Source: Amycolatopsis umgeniensis (GTDB taxonomy: Bacteria > Actinomycetota > Actinomycetes > Mycobacteriales > Pseudonocardiaceae). Taken from it: a DNA stretch of 64,000 nt. Below are positions 49,471 to 58,862 of this stretch, piece by piece. The first letter of the stretch is position 1. Each line of letters opens with the position of its first letter. The position numbers and the translations under genes are program-made. Below the pieces are notes generated by a model. It was not told where the DNA came from. It ran no database searches and worked only from the letters and a program-made list of their open reading frames with translations. Location: positions 310,001 to 374,000 of the forward strand of contig NZ_JACHMX010000001.1 in the NCBI RefSeq assembly GCF_014205155.1. The letters are read 5' to 3'.

Positions 49471-49690
49471 TCCGTTTGCTGTGCGCGGCTAGGTCCGTAA
49501 CCCCGACGGCACGATACCTATTTTTCTTCCTGTCCAACGAAAGTCGGTACCCGGTGCCGATGATCCGGATCACCATGATCAGCACCGGATCACCGGTGCC
49601 GGGCCACCTTGGCCGTGCCCGGCTACCCCACTGTGTCCAGTGCGGTCCCCCTTCGCGCTGGATCCTCCCTCGCGAAAGTGAGTAACCGGT

Positions 49691-50797
49691 ATGCGCACAC
49701 CGTCCCCGGGCCATCCCCTAGCTCGCACCGCCACCACGCTGGTGGCCGCGGCCGCGGTCATCGGCTTTCTCGCCCCGTCCACGGCCACCGCCACCACCAT
49801 CGCGGGCTACTCCCCCACGGTGCAGCACGAGGCGGTGACGTCCCTCGCCTCGGAGGCAGGGATCAGCCAGACCGCCGCCGTCGAGTTCCTCCGGACGCAG
49901 ACCGCCAGCGTCGAGACGCTGCAGAAGGTCACCGCCTCGCTCGGCTCCCGTGCGGCCGACGGCTACCTCGACGACGCCGCCAAACCGGTGGTGAACGTGC
50001 TCGACCAGGCCGCCGCGGACCAGGTGAGGGCGACCGGGGCGCAGGCCCGCGTGGTCAAGCACTCGAGCGCGGCACTGTCCGGGGCGCAGAACGCCCTGCA
50101 GGCCCTGCCGACGGTCACGCACACTTCGATCGGTCTCGACCCGAAGTCCAACCAGGTGGTGCTGACCGTGTCCGACGCCGCGAAGGGCTCCGAAGCCCTC
50201 GTGAAGGCCGCCGAAGCGCTCGGCGACCGTGTCCGCGTGGAGCGGACCACTGGCGAGATGCACACCGCCATCTACAACGGTGAGGCCATCACCGGCGGCG
50301 GCACCCGCTGCTCGGTCGGCTTCAACACCAACAAGGGCGGCCAGAACTACATCCTCGACGCCGGTCACTGCACCCGCGCGGTGTCGCAGTGGAACGTCGG
50401 ACCGTCGCAGGGCGCCAGCTTCCCGACCAACGACTACGGCCTGATCCGCAACACCTCCGGCAGCGGCCCCGGCGCCGTCACCCTGTGGAACGGCTCCACC
50501 CAGCGGATCGCCTCCGCCGGATCCGCCACCGTCGGGCAGCGGATCAGCAAGAGCGGCAGCACCACCCGCCTCACCTCGGGCTCGGTGCAGCGGCTCAACG
50601 TCACGGTGAACTACTCCGAAGGCTCGGTCTACCAGCTGATCCAGACCAACGCGCTGGTCAACCCCGGTGACTCGGGCGGCTGCCTGTTCTCCGGCAGCGT
50701 CGGCCTGGGCATCACCTCCGGCAAGGGCGGCGGCAGCTCGTACTTCCAGCCGATCGGCGAGGCCATGAGCGCCTACGGCGTCGCGCTCAACCAGTAG
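49691..50797 (+). CDS. secreted streptogrisin-like S1 protease with propeptide
   Basis: 368 residues. Signal peptide 1-36, an alpha-lytic-type propeptide ~40-190 (FLRTQTASVETLQKVTASLG, QALPTVTHTSIGLDPKSNQVVLTV), and the protease from about ITGGGTRCSVGF (200). The triad is His226 (LDAGHC), Asp248 (NDYGLI) and Ser328 (NPGDSGG). The propeptide acts as a folding chaperone and is removed on export. A general extracellular protease. Ends at a hairpin shared with the convergent LysR gene. Confidence 0.95.
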   Translation: MRTPSPGHPLARTATTLVAAAAVIGFLAPSTATATTIAGYSPTVQHEAVTSLASEAGISQTAAVEFLRTQTASVETLQKVTASLGSRAADGYLDDAAKPVVNVLDQAAADQVRATGAQARVVKHSSAALSGAQNALQALPTVTHTSIGLDPKSNQVVLTVSDAAKGSEALVKAAEALGDRVRVERTTGEMHTAIYNGEAITGGGTRCSVGFNTNKGGQNYILDAGHCTRAVSQWNVGPSQGASFPTNDYGLIRNTSGSGPGAVTLWNGSTQRIASAGSATVGQRISKSGSTTRLTSGSVQRLNVTVNYSEGSVYQLIQTNALVNPGDSGGCLFSGSVGLGITSGKGGGSSYFQPIGEAMSAYGVALNQ

Positions 50798-50812
50798 CAC
50801 GTCCCCGAGGCC

Positions 50813-50843
50813 GGGTCCTGGTCACTTCGACCGGGGCCCGGCT
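50813..50843. terminator. hairpin shared by the S1 protease and LysR genes
   Basis: CCGGGTCCTGGTC pairs with GACCGGGGCCCGG (two non-Watson-Crick positions) across a 5-nt loop, overlapping the end of the LysR gene. Confidence 0.6.
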
Positions 50844-51724
50844 TCGGCCTGCGCGTGGAAATGGTCCACGGCGTGATCGCGAAAGCGTTGTGCGGCGACG
50901 GAAAGGTACGTGTCCTCGCGCCACGCGATGCTGAGCACGCGACGGCATTCGGGGTCGTCGACGTCCAGCCAGACCACCGTGGTGCTCGTGTCGGCACGCA
51001 GCCCGAGAGACGGCACGAACGCGATGCCGAGACCCGCGTCGATCAGCTGGAAGAGCACGGCGGCTTCGTCGCCCTCACAGACAATATGGAGTTCCAGACC
51101 GGCCTTCGCGAAGAGGCGATCGACGAGTGCGCGCTGCCAGTAGCCGGGCCGCGTGGTGAGGAACGGCTCTCCCTCGAGATCCGCCAGGCCGACGCGGCCG
51201 CGTCCGGCGAGCCGGTGCCCGGACGGCACGCAGAGCATCACGGGTTCGTCGAGCAGTACGCGGCTGCGAATCTCGTTGCCGGACAACGGTTGCGACGTCA
51301 CGCACAGGTCGACGTCACCGGAGCGCAGCTTCTCCGCCATCCCCTCCGCCGACCCCTGCGACAGCCGGACATCCACCAGCGGATGGCCGGGGATGAAGGT
51401 GCGAAGCGGTTCAGTGAGGACGAGAAGGCTTTCGGCCGCGACGGTGACCGTGCCGCGTTCCAGTCCGGCGGCGTCGTCGAGCTCCTGCCGGGCATCGTCG
51501 AGTTCGGCCAGCACGCGATCGACGCGGCGGAGGAACGCGGTGCCGAACCGGTTGAGCCGGATCCGGCGGCCGTGCCTGTCGAACAGGGGGACACCGAGGT
51601 CGTTTTCCAGCCGGGCCAGGGTCCGGCTGAGCGAGGGCTGCGCGACACGCAGCTTCTCGGCGGCACGGCCCACGTGTTCGAGCCGGGCGACCGTCTGGAA
51701 GTACCGGAGCGCCAGAAGATCCAC
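50822..51724 (-). CDS. LysR-family regulator
   Basis: 300 residues. The HTH LALRYFQTVARLEHVGRAAEKLRVAQPSLSRTLARLENDLGVPLFDRHGRRIRLN is canonical; the substrate-binding domain follows (GTVTVAAESLLVLTEPLRTF, DLCVTSQPL, GLGIAFVPSLGLRAD). Divergent from the membrane protein/multicopper oxidase operon across 80 bases, its probable target. Confidence 0.94.
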   Translation of the reverse strand: MDLLALRYFQTVARLEHVGRAAEKLRVAQPSLSRTLARLENDLGVPLFDRHGRRIRLNRFGTAFLRRVDRVLAELDDARQELDDAAGLERGTVTVAAESLLVLTEPLRTFIPGHPLVDVRLSQGSAEGMAEKLRSGDVDLCVTSQPLSGNEIRSRVLLDEPVMLCVPSGHRLAGRGRVGLADLEGEPFLTTRPGYWQRALVDRLFAKAGLELHIVCEGDEAAVLFQLIDAGLGIAFVPSLGLRADTSTTVVWLDVDDPECRRVLSIAWREDTYLSVAAQRFRDHAVDHFHAQAEAGPRSK

Positions 51725-51740
51725 CGCTGATGCCTCCCTT

Positions 51741-51756
51741 GTTATGAATAGATAAC
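51741..51756. promoter_or_regulatory. candidate LysR site in the divergent region
   Basis: GTTAT-6 nt-ATAAC, perfect arms containing the T-N11-A spacing of LysR boxes, in an A+T-rich patch 17 bases from the LysR start. Confidence 0.5.
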
Positions 51757-51804
51757 CGATCTTGTCTTGGACAGCATAAGGCGTCGGCTCTTACGTTCGG
51801 TCGC

Positions 51805-52185
51805 GTGAGTGGAACCGTGACAACCCGAAGCCGGACGCTGGTGGTGAACCGGGTGCTCGTGAGCGCCCACGCCGTCGCGATCATCGGCCAGCCGGTGTTC
51901 GCAGGCGGCTATCTCGGCGGCGACTACGACATGCTTTGGCTGCACAAATGGGGCGCCGACGCCGTCTCGTACCTGGCATACGCCCAAATCCTGGCGGCCC
52001 TGGTGCTGTGGCTGGTCCGCGGACCGCGTTGGCTGTTCTGGGTCAGCCTGCTGCTCGCGGCGGGCGAGACCGCGCAGTACCTCGCCGGGATGGCGGGCGC
52101 GCTCGATCTGCACATCCCCCTCGGCGTCGCCCTGGTCACCGGAGTGGTGCTGACGACCATCGGGATCTGGCGGGTGGACCGATGA
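51805..52185 (+). CDS. small four-helix membrane protein
   Basis: 126 residues from GTG 51805. Four hydrophobic segments (RVLVSAHAVAIIGQPVFAGG, LAYAQILAALVLWLVRG, WLFWVSLLLAAGETAQYLAG, HIPLGVALVTGVVLTTIGIW). Overlaps the multicopper oxidase start (ATGA). I do not recognise the family; coupling suggests it supports the oxidase, for example as an electron or copper partner (inference). Confidence 0.8.
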   Translation: MSGTVTTRSRTLVVNRVLVSAHAVAIIGQPVFAGGYLGGDYDMLWLHKWGADAVSYLAYAQILAALVLWLVRGPRWLFWVSLLLAAGETAQYLAGMAGALDLHIPLGVALVTGVVLTTIGIWRVDR

Positions 52186-53750
52186 GCCGCGGGCTTCCCC
52201 GCAGGACGTTCCTCGGACTCGCCGGCGGCGCGGGCGTCCTCCTCGCCGCGGGACTCACCGCTCCCCGGCTCCTCGCGCAGGGTTCGCCGGGCACCGGCGA
52301 GTTGCTGCGCAGCGGACTCCCCTTGCCGGAGCCGTTCCGGGTCCCGTTGCCGATCCCGCCGGTGCTCAGTCCACAAAGGACGCCTGACGCGGATCTCTAC
52401 ACGATCACCCAGCGGACGGCGACGGCCGAGATCCTCCCGGGTGTCCGGACACCGATCTGGGGCTATGACGGGATCTTCCCCGGCCCGACGATCGAGTCGC
52501 GGCGGAACCGGACGGCCGTGGTCCACCATCGCAACGAACTTCCCGTCCCGACGGTGGTCCATCTGCACGGCGGGCACACCCCCGCCGAGTCCGACGGCTA
52601 CCCGACCGACCTCGTCCTGCCGCGGTCCGGCTGGGACACCGGACACGCCGGGCACGGCATGACCGACGCCCGAGCCCAGCTCTCGAACGGTTCGCGCGAC
52701 TACGTTTTCCCGTTGCGCCAGCGGGCCGCGACCCTTTGGTATCACGACCATCGCATGGACTTCACCGGTCCCGCCGTGTACCGGGGCCTCGCCGGGTTCC
52801 ACCTGGTCCGCGACGACGAAGAGGACTCACTGGGGCTCCCGTCCGGCGAGCGCGAGCTGCCGCTGATGATCGCCGACCGCTCCTTCGACGAGCACGGCGC
52901 CTTCGCGTATCCGTCTCTCGACCGGACCTTGCGCGCCACGCCGGGAGTGGAAAGTGCTTACGTGGAAGGCGTTTTCGGTGACGTCATCCTGGTCAACGGC
53001 GCGCCGTGGCCGGTGCACGAGGTGGCGGCCGCGCGGTACCGGCTGCGCGTCCTCAACGCCTCCAACGCCCGCCGCTACGACCTGGCACTGGACCCGCCGC
53101 CGCCCGGCGGGGGCGGTTTCGTCCAGATCGGTGCCGATCAGGGCCTCCTCGACGCGCCGCGCGTGCACGACCATCTGCCCATCGCGCCCGCCGAGCGGTA
53201 CGACCTCGTCGTCGACTTCGGCCGATATCCGGTGGGGACCGAAGTCACCCTGGTGAACCGGCTCGGCACCGGCTCGACCGCCCAGGTCATGCGGTTCGTC
53301 GTCGCCCGGCGCGCCCCGGACGAAAGCCGGGTTCCGGCGAAGCTCGCCGAAATCCCGCCACTCACTCGCGACCAGGCCACGACCACGCGCGAGTTCTCGT
53401 TCCGCGCGGGCACCGTCCACGGCCGTGAAGGCTGGGTGATCGGCGGGGAGCCGTTCTCACCGGACCTGATGTCGGCGAGCCCGCGTCTCGGCGACGTCGA
53501 GATCTGGCGGTTCGTCGCCGATATCCACCATCCCGTGCATCTGCACCTGGTGGGATTCCGGATCCTCTCGCGCGGCGGCCGCCCGCCGGGACCGTTCGAC
53601 GGTGGCATCAAGGACACCGTCGACCTGAGTCCCGGCGAGTCGGTCGAGGTCATCGCCCGCTTCGACGGCTACCGCGGCCGCTTCGTCTTCCACTGCCACA
53701 ACGCCGAACACGAGGACATGGGGATGATGGCGAACTTCGAGGTGCTCTGA
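52182..53750 (+). CDS. Tat-exported multicopper oxidase
   Basis: 522 residues from ATG 52182. Tat signal LPRRTFLGLAGGAGVLLAAG. Three cupredoxin domains with all copper ligands: VVHLHGGHTP, LWYHDHRM, HHPVHLHLVGF and FHCHNAEHEDMGMM, the last carrying the type 1 Cys and Met. Reaction: four-electron reduction of O2 with oxidation of a phenol, metal ion or similar. The family ranges from CueO and bilirubin oxidase-like to laccases. LysR-controlled operon with a small membrane protein. Confidence 0.95.
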   Translation: MSRGLPRRTFLGLAGGAGVLLAAGLTAPRLLAQGSPGTGELLRSGLPLPEPFRVPLPIPPVLSPQRTPDADLYTITQRTATAEILPGVRTPIWGYDGIFPGPTIESRRNRTAVVHHRNELPVPTVVHLHGGHTPAESDGYPTDLVLPRSGWDTGHAGHGMTDARAQLSNGSRDYVFPLRQRAATLWYHDHRMDFTGPAVYRGLAGFHLVRDDEEDSLGLPSGERELPLMIADRSFDEHGAFAYPSLDRTLRATPGVESAYVEGVFGDVILVNGAPWPVHEVAAARYRLRVLNASNARRYDLALDPPPPGGGGFVQIGADQGLLDAPRVHDHLPIAPAERYDLVVDFGRYPVGTEVTLVNRLGTGSTAQVMRFVVARRAPDESRVPAKLAEIPPLTRDQATTTREFSFRAGTVHGREGWVIGGEPFSPDLMSASPRLGDVEIWRFVADIHHPVHLHLVGFRILSRGGRPPGPFDGGIKDTVDLSPGESVEVIARFDGYRGRFVFHCHNAEHEDMGMMANFEVL

Positions 53751-53788
53751 CGGCGCTCGCAGGGGAAGCGCGGCGGTGCTGGTCCGGG

Positions 53789-53843
53789 TGTCGCGAAAGC
53801 CACTTTCGGGACGTCTGATGTCCCGAAAGTGGCTTTCGCGACA
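53789..53843. repeat. 55-bp palindromic element, copy 1
   Basis: Arms of 24 nt (TGTCGCGAAAGCCACTTTCG then GGAC, and perfect complement) around a 7-nt loop GTCTGAT, in a convergent gap between the multicopper oxidase and FAH genes. The same element recurs at 63101-63159 with one loop difference. May serve as a two-way terminator and is a dispersed repeat of this genome. Confidence 0.92.
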
Positions 53844-53874
53844 TCGGCCGCCTGTACCGAACCCGCACCCGGGC

Positions 53875-54615
53875 TCAGCTCCGGACCGGGTTGGTCAGCT
53901 CGCCGATCCCCTCGATCGCCACGGTCACCTCGTCTCCCGGCTTCATCGGCCCGACACCGGCCGGGCTGCCGGTGAGCACGACGTCGCCGGGGTGCAGGGT
54001 GAACCAGCGGGTCACCCAGGTCAGGATCGCGGGCACGTCGAAGATCATTTCCGCGGTGGTGGACCGCTGCCCGATCCGATCGTTGATCCGGGTGGTCACC
54101 TTGAGGTCTCCGCTCTCGATGTCGGTGGTGATCCAGGGGCCGAGCGGCAAGAACGTGTCGGCGCTCTTGGCCCGCGCCCACTGGCCGTCGGCCCGCCAGT
54201 CGTGCGCGGTGACGTCGTTGGCGCACGTGTAGCCGAGGATGTGCTCGGCCGCGTTCTCGGCGGTCAGGTTCCGGGCGGTCTTGCCGATGACGACGGCCAG
54301 TTCGCCCTCGTACTCGAGGCGCTCCACCTCGGGTGGGTGCAGGATCGGCTGTCCCGGGCCGGTGACGGCGTTGGGGGCCTTGAGGAACAACGCGGGCTGT
54401 TCCGGCCAAGGACGGCGCTTTTCCTCCAGCTGACAGGCGTAGTTGCTGCCGACGCAGACGATCGTGCGCGGGTCGCACGGGGCGAGCAACCGGACGCCGG
54501 ACAGCGGGCCGACGATCTCGCCGGGCCCGGAGACAGGGTCGTAGGCGCGGACCACGTCACCTTCGACGCACCCCGTCCGCGCGGTTCCCTCGGCGGCGAA
54601 GCGGATCAGCCTCAT
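53875..54615 (-). CDS. fumarylacetoacetate hydrolase (FAH) family protein
   Basis: 246 residues from ATG 54615, overlapping the stop of the FAD/Fe-S gene (ATGA). FAH motifs: IVCVGSNYACQLEEK, ALFLKAPNAV, YEGELAVVIGKTARNL, TCANDVTAHDW, LPLGPWITTD, GDVVLTGSPAGVG. The acidic metal ligand Glu and Asp are in place, so hydrolysis or decarboxylation/isomerisation of a diketo acid is expected. Third and last gene of the aminotransferase/oxidoreductase/FAH operon. Confidence 0.9.
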   Translation of the reverse strand: MRLIRFAAEGTARTGCVEGDVVRAYDPVSGPGEIVGPLSGVRLLAPCDPRTIVCVGSNYACQLEEKRRPWPEQPALFLKAPNAVTGPGQPILHPPEVERLEYEGELAVVIGKTARNLTAENAAEHILGYTCANDVTAHDWRADGQWARAKSADTFLPLGPWITTDIESGDLKVTTRINDRIGQRSTTAEMIFDVPAILTWVTRWFTLHPGDVVLTGSPAGVGPMKPGDEVTVAIEGIGELTNPVRS

Positions 54616-57533
54616 TCCTGCCCTCCGAGCGCTTCGCGGACCAGTTCGAGCGGATGCCAGGCCGTCCGGCCCGCACCGTGGAAGATCTGCTGACGACACG
54701 AAACCCCCGTGGCGGCGACCAGCGTTTCGGCCGGTTCCTGTTCCAGCGCGGGGAAAAGACGATCGCGGCCGACGGCCATCGAGGTCTCGTAGTGCTCGGC
54801 CTCGAAACCGAACGAGCCGGCCATCCCACAGCATCCGGAGTCGATCTCGGCGACCTCCAGCCCCGGGATGCGGCGCAGGAGCGCCATCGTGGCGGCGGTG
54901 CCGACCTCCGCCTTCTGATGACAGTGGCCGTGGAAGACCACGCGCCGCCCGCTGAGCCACGATCGCTCCGGCAGCTTCAGCCTGCCGTCGTCGATGGCCT
55001 CGACGAGCAGTTCCTCGACCTGGCGGACCCGCTCTTTGATCTCCTGCGCCTCGGGAAGCTCCGGCAACAGCGCCAAGGTCTCGTCCCGCAAGGTGAACAC
55101 GCACGAGGGCTCGCACCCGACGATCGGCGATCCCGGTTCGGTGTCGCGGGCCAGAGAAGTGACCAGCCCGGTCGCCTTCTTCTTGGCGTCGTCGAGCAGG
55201 CCCTTGGACAGACTCGACCGACCGCAGCAGCCACCGGAAGCGAGTTCCACCGCCCAGCCCGCGCTTTCGAGCAACTCGATGGCCGCCTTGCCGATCTGCG
55301 GTTCGGTGAAGGTGGTGAAGGAATCGGCCAGCCAGTTCACCGTGCCCGCCGTCCCCGGGGCCGTGGGACGACGGCGGTTCCAGCGCACGAGGTTGTCCCG
55401 GACGAACTTCGGCAGCGGGCGTTCGGCCTTGATGCCGACGGTGCGTTCCATGAGCTTGCGGAGCACCCCGATCCGGCCGGGCACATTGGACAGTGGCGCG
55501 GTGGCCGAGCCCATCCGGTTGAGGAACCGGATGGCGCCGAAGATCCGCGACCGCAGCGGGGTGCCGTGTTCCTCGTGATGCTGATGCAAGGTCTCGGCCT
55601 TGAGCGACGCCATGTCGACGCTCATCGGGCATTCGCTCTTGCAGGCCTTGCACATCAGGCACAGATCGAGGATCTCGTGCAGGCGTTCTCCGCCGAGCGC
55701 GGCCTTCGGATCCGGCTCGGAGAGCGCCTTGACCAACGCGTTCGCACGGCCGCGCGTGGAATGCTCCTCCTGCAGGGTGACCTGGTAGGACGGGCACATC
55801 ACGCCAGCGGTGGTCTTGCGGCACAACCCGATGTTCATGCAGCGGTCGGCGGCGTCACGCATCCCGCCTCCGCCGATGACCTCGAACGACAGCATGGTCC
55901 GCAACGGCGGCGCGGGCGGCAGGGCGTCGCGGTCGCGCAGGTTCTCGGTCATCGGGGGCGCGTCGACGATCTTGCCGGGGTTCATCGTGCCCGCGGGGTC
56001 GAAGAGCTTCTTGACCTGGCGCATGGCTTCGTAGAGTTCGTCGCCGAAGATCTCACGATTGAACTCCGAGCGGGCGAGGCCGTCACCGTGTTCGGACGAG
56101 TTCACGCCGCCGAATTCGGCCACGAGGTCTTTGATCTTCTCCGCGACCACGCGCATCGTGTCGACCTGCGCGGGATCGGTGAGGTCGACGAACGGCCGGA
56201 TGTGCAGGCAGCCGACCGAACAATGGCCGTAGAACCCGGCCTCGAGGCGGTGCTCGTCGAGGATCCCCTTGAACCGCGCGGTGTATTCCGCGAGATGCTC
56301 GGGGTCGACGGCGGTGTCCTCGATGAACGCCAGCGGCCGTTTGGTGCCTTCGCCTGCCGCCATCAGCAGTCCGAGACTGGACTTGCGCACCTTGAGCAGC
56401 GCCGCCTGTTCGGCGGCCGTGACCAGTTTGAGCGTGTGATAGCCGTGCCCGTTGCGCTCCCAGAGCTCGGCGACCTCGTCGAGTTTCGCCGCCAGACCGG
56501 TCTCGTCGTCACCGGAGAAGGACACGAACAGCAGCGCCGCCGGATCGCCGACGAGGTGGTTGCCGAGGTCGGCGTACTCGATCTTTTCCCGCGACAGGTC
56601 GAGGATCGTCTTGTCCATCAGCTCGACCTGGTGCGGCTCGCAGCTGAGCGCGTCGAGCGTGGCCGAAATCGCGCCGTGCGTCGTGTCGAAATGCCCGACC
56701 GCGTAGACGGTCTTCTTCGGCTTGGGCACCAGGTCGACTTCGATCCGCGTGGCCAGTACGAGGGTGCCTTCGGCGCCGACGACGAATTTGGCCAGGTCGA
56801 AGGGATTGCGGTCGCCGTACCCGGAGAGGCGGTCGAGCCGGTAGCCGCAGGCACGGCGCCAGAACACCGGCATGCCCTTGGCGATGGCGTCCTCGTGCGC
56901 GGTGACGAGTTCGGGCAGCTCGCGGTAGATGCGGCCTTCGAGGGTGTCCACCTCGGCACGCCACTCGCGTTCGGTTTCGCTCACCGGCTCGAACCGCGCT
57001 GTGGAGCCGTCGGCGAGGACCACGTCCAGCGCGCGGATGTGGTCGATGGTCATCCCGAAGGTCAGCGATCCGGAACCCGCCGAGTTGTTGCCGACCATGC
57101 CGCCGATGGTGGCGCGGTTGCTGGTCGAGGTGTCGGGCCCGAACATCAGCCCGTACGCGGCCGCGGCCTTGTTCAGCTGGTCCTGGACGACACCGGGTTC
57201 GACGACGGCGGTGCGCGCGACCGGATCGAGGTCGATGATCCGGTTCATGTGCCGGGAGAGGTCCAGTACCAGTCCTGGACCGACGGTCTGCCCGGCGAGG
57301 CTCGTACCCGCCCCGCGCGGGACGACGGGCACGCCGAACTCCGCCGCGGTGGCGACGGCCGCGGCGACGTCCTCGGCGTCGAGGGGGAACACGACACCGC
57401 GCGGCATGATCGAGTACATGCTCGCGTCGCGGGAGAACAGGTGGCGCGTGTAGTCGTCGAAGGCGACTTCGCCCTTGATACGCGCGTTCAGGGCGTCTTC
57501 GAGTGGGCTGGTGCGGGTCAGTTCGGCTGTCAT
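54612..57533 (-). CDS. FAD-linked oxidoreductase fused to Fe-S/CCG domain (GlcD-GlcF-like)
   Basis: 973 residues from ATG 57533 (GAAGG at seven bases). FAD-binding domain ~45-220 (VPVVPRGAGTSLAGQTVG, GGMVGNNSAGSGSLTFGMT), FAD-oxidase C domain ~230-520, a 4Fe-4S module ~560-640 (CMNIGLCRKTTAGVMCPS, CLMCKACKSECPMSVD), and two CCG repeats (GGCCGRSS ~769, DSGCCGMAGS ~899). The arrangement resembles D-lactate/glycolate oxidoreductases that pass electrons to quinone. Next to a serine-glyoxylate-type aminotransferase, glycolate to glyoxylate is a fitting reaction, but D-lactate or D-2-hydroxyglutarate are alternatives. Confidence 0.92.
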   Translation of the reverse strand: MTAELTRTSPLEDALNARIKGEVAFDDYTRHLFSRDASMYSIMPRGVVFPLDAEDVAAAVATAAEFGVPVVPRGAGTSLAGQTVGPGLVLDLSRHMNRIIDLDPVARTAVVEPGVVQDQLNKAAAAYGLMFGPDTSTSNRATIGGMVGNNSAGSGSLTFGMTIDHIRALDVVLADGSTARFEPVSETEREWRAEVDTLEGRIYRELPELVTAHEDAIAKGMPVFWRRACGYRLDRLSGYGDRNPFDLAKFVVGAEGTLVLATRIEVDLVPKPKKTVYAVGHFDTTHGAISATLDALSCEPHQVELMDKTILDLSREKIEYADLGNHLVGDPAALLFVSFSGDDETGLAAKLDEVAELWERNGHGYHTLKLVTAAEQAALLKVRKSSLGLLMAAGEGTKRPLAFIEDTAVDPEHLAEYTARFKGILDEHRLEAGFYGHCSVGCLHIRPFVDLTDPAQVDTMRVVAEKIKDLVAEFGGVNSSEHGDGLARSEFNREIFGDELYEAMRQVKKLFDPAGTMNPGKIVDAPPMTENLRDRDALPPAPPLRTMLSFEVIGGGGMRDAADRCMNIGLCRKTTAGVMCPSYQVTLQEEHSTRGRANALVKALSEPDPKAALGGERLHEILDLCLMCKACKSECPMSVDMASLKAETLHQHHEEHGTPLRSRIFGAIRFLNRMGSATAPLSNVPGRIGVLRKLMERTVGIKAERPLPKFVRDNLVRWNRRRPTAPGTAGTVNWLADSFTTFTEPQIGKAAIELLESAGWAVELASGGCCGRSSLSKGLLDDAKKKATGLVTSLARDTEPGSPIVGCEPSCVFTLRDETLALLPELPEAQEIKERVRQVEELLVEAIDDGRLKLPERSWLSGRRVVFHGHCHQKAEVGTAATMALLRRIPGLEVAEIDSGCCGMAGSFGFEAEHYETSMAVGRDRLFPALEQEPAETLVAATGVSCRQQIFHGAGRTAWHPLELVREALGGQE

Positions 57534-57543
57534 CGGCGGGCCT

Positions 57544-58710
57544 TCAGTCGTTCTGCAGCAGTTCGAGGGCGTCCTGCAACCCCCGCGGATCGGCGGGGGC
57601 ACCGGCGAGCGTCAGTCCCATTTGGACACCCGCCAGGGTTCCCGCGAGCGTGAGGTCGTTGAACGCGCCGAGATGCCCGATCCGGAAGATCTTCCCGGCG
57701 AGTTTGCCCAGCCCCGCGCCCAAGGACATGTCGAACCGGTCGAGGATGATCGCGCGGACCTTGTCGGCGTCGATGCCTTCGGGAACCAGGACCGCGGTCA
57801 GCGCGCCGGAATGCTCACGCTCGTCCTCGCAAAGGACTTCCAGCCCCCAGCCGCGCACGGCGGCTCGCGTCGCGGCGGCGTGCCGGGCATGGCGCGCGAA
57901 GACGTTCTCGAGGCCCTCGTCGTAGAGCAGGCGCAAGGCCTCCCGCAGGCCGTACATGAGGTTGGTGTTGGGGGTGTAGGGGAAGAATCCGCGCTCGTTC
58001 GCGGTGAGCATCGGGCCCCAGTCCCAGAAGATCTTCGGCAGGCACGCGGTCTTGGCGGCGTTGAGGGCCTTGTCGCTGATCGCGTTGAAACTCATGCCCG
58101 GCGGGAGCATGAGGCCCTTCTGCGAGCCGGCGACGGTGACGTCGACACCCCATTCGTCGTGCCGGTAATCGATCGATCCCAGCGACGAGATGGTGTCGAC
58201 CAGCAGCAACGCGGGATGTTCGGCGGCGTCGATCGCGGCGCGGATCTCCGGCACCCGGCTCGTGACCCCGGTGGAGGTCTCGTTGTGGACCACGCAGACG
58301 GCCTTGATCCGGTGTTTGGTGTCGGCGAGGAGCCGTTCGACGACGACCTCGGGGCTGGCACCGTGCCGCCAGTCCCCCGGCACGAAGTCGACGTGCAGCC
58401 CGAGACCCCGCGCCATCTCCTGCCACAGCGTGGCGAAGTGACCGGTCTCGAACGCCAGCACGGTGTCGCCCGGGCTGAGCGTGTTGGTCAGGGCCGCCTC
58501 CCACGCGCCGGTCCCGGTGGCGGGGTAGATGACCACCGGGTTCGTGGTCCCGAAGACCGGCTTGACGTCGTGCAGCAGCTGCTTGGCCAGCTCCTGGAAC
58601 TCGGGACCGCGGTGGTCGATGGTGGCCGCCGACATCGCGCGGAGCACCACGTCCGGGACGTTCGTCGGGCCCGGGATCTGCAGGAAGTGACGTCCGGCTG
58701 CGTATGTCAT
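57544..58710 (-). CDS. serine-glyoxylate-type aminotransferase (class V)
   Basis: 388 residues from ATG 58710 (GGAGG upstream). PLP class V fold: LQIPGPTNVPDVVLRAMS, IDHRGPEFQEL, FGTTNPVVIYPATGTGAWEAAL, LLLVDTISSLGSIDYRHDEWGVDV and the PLP-Lys in GSQKGLMLPPG. Converts glyoxylate to glycine with serine (or alanine/aspartate) as donor. First gene of the operon with the GlcD-GlcF-like and FAH genes; divergent from the transporter across a GTATAC-containing region. Confidence 0.93.
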   Translation of the reverse strand: MTYAAGRHFLQIPGPTNVPDVVLRAMSAATIDHRGPEFQELAKQLLHDVKPVFGTTNPVVIYPATGTGAWEAALTNTLSPGDTVLAFETGHFATLWQEMARGLGLHVDFVPGDWRHGASPEVVVERLLADTKHRIKAVCVVHNETSTGVTSRVPEIRAAIDAAEHPALLLVDTISSLGSIDYRHDEWGVDVTVAGSQKGLMLPPGMSFNAISDKALNAAKTACLPKIFWDWGPMLTANERGFFPYTPNTNLMYGLREALRLLYDEGLENVFARHARHAAATRAAVRGWGLEVLCEDEREHSGALTAVLVPEGIDADKVRAIILDRFDMSLGAGLGKLAGKIFRIGHLGAFNDLTLAGTLAGVQMGLTLAGAPADPRGLQDALELLQND

Positions 58711-58774
58711 GTGCGCCTCCACGCTCGTCTTCGAGATGTTCCACAGAGCGAAACCTTGGTCTCGCTGCTTGAAA

Positions 58775-58789
58775 GGTATACCGTGTACC
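58775..58789. promoter_or_regulatory. GntR-type operator between aminotransferase and transporter
   Basis: GGTATACCGTGTACC, a 15-bp palindrome with one mismatched pair, in the 152-bp divergent region. Shares the GTATAC core with sites near the GntR and RidA genes. Confidence 0.55.
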
Positions 58790-58862
58790 GAACTCCGTCG
58801 AGGGGGTACCCGGAACAACTTCAAGTCCCTGGATGTGTCAGCGCCGACCGCAGAGGATTCAG

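Noticed and set aside
49471..49690. Repeated GATCACCGG/CCGGTG words before the streptogrisin-like gene
   Set aside because: Imperfect and overlapping pairings without one clear hairpin; nothing definite could be named.
53789..53843. Palindrome as CRISPR repeat or insertion-sequence end
   Set aside because: Single unit at each site, no spacers, no transposase or target duplication nearby.
54654..57653. Very long open frame on the + strand opposite the FAD/Fe-S gene
   Set aside because: It is the antisense reading of a clear GlcD-GlcF-like gene; high G+C makes long antisense frames common, and its protein is Arg/Gly/Val-rich with no family.
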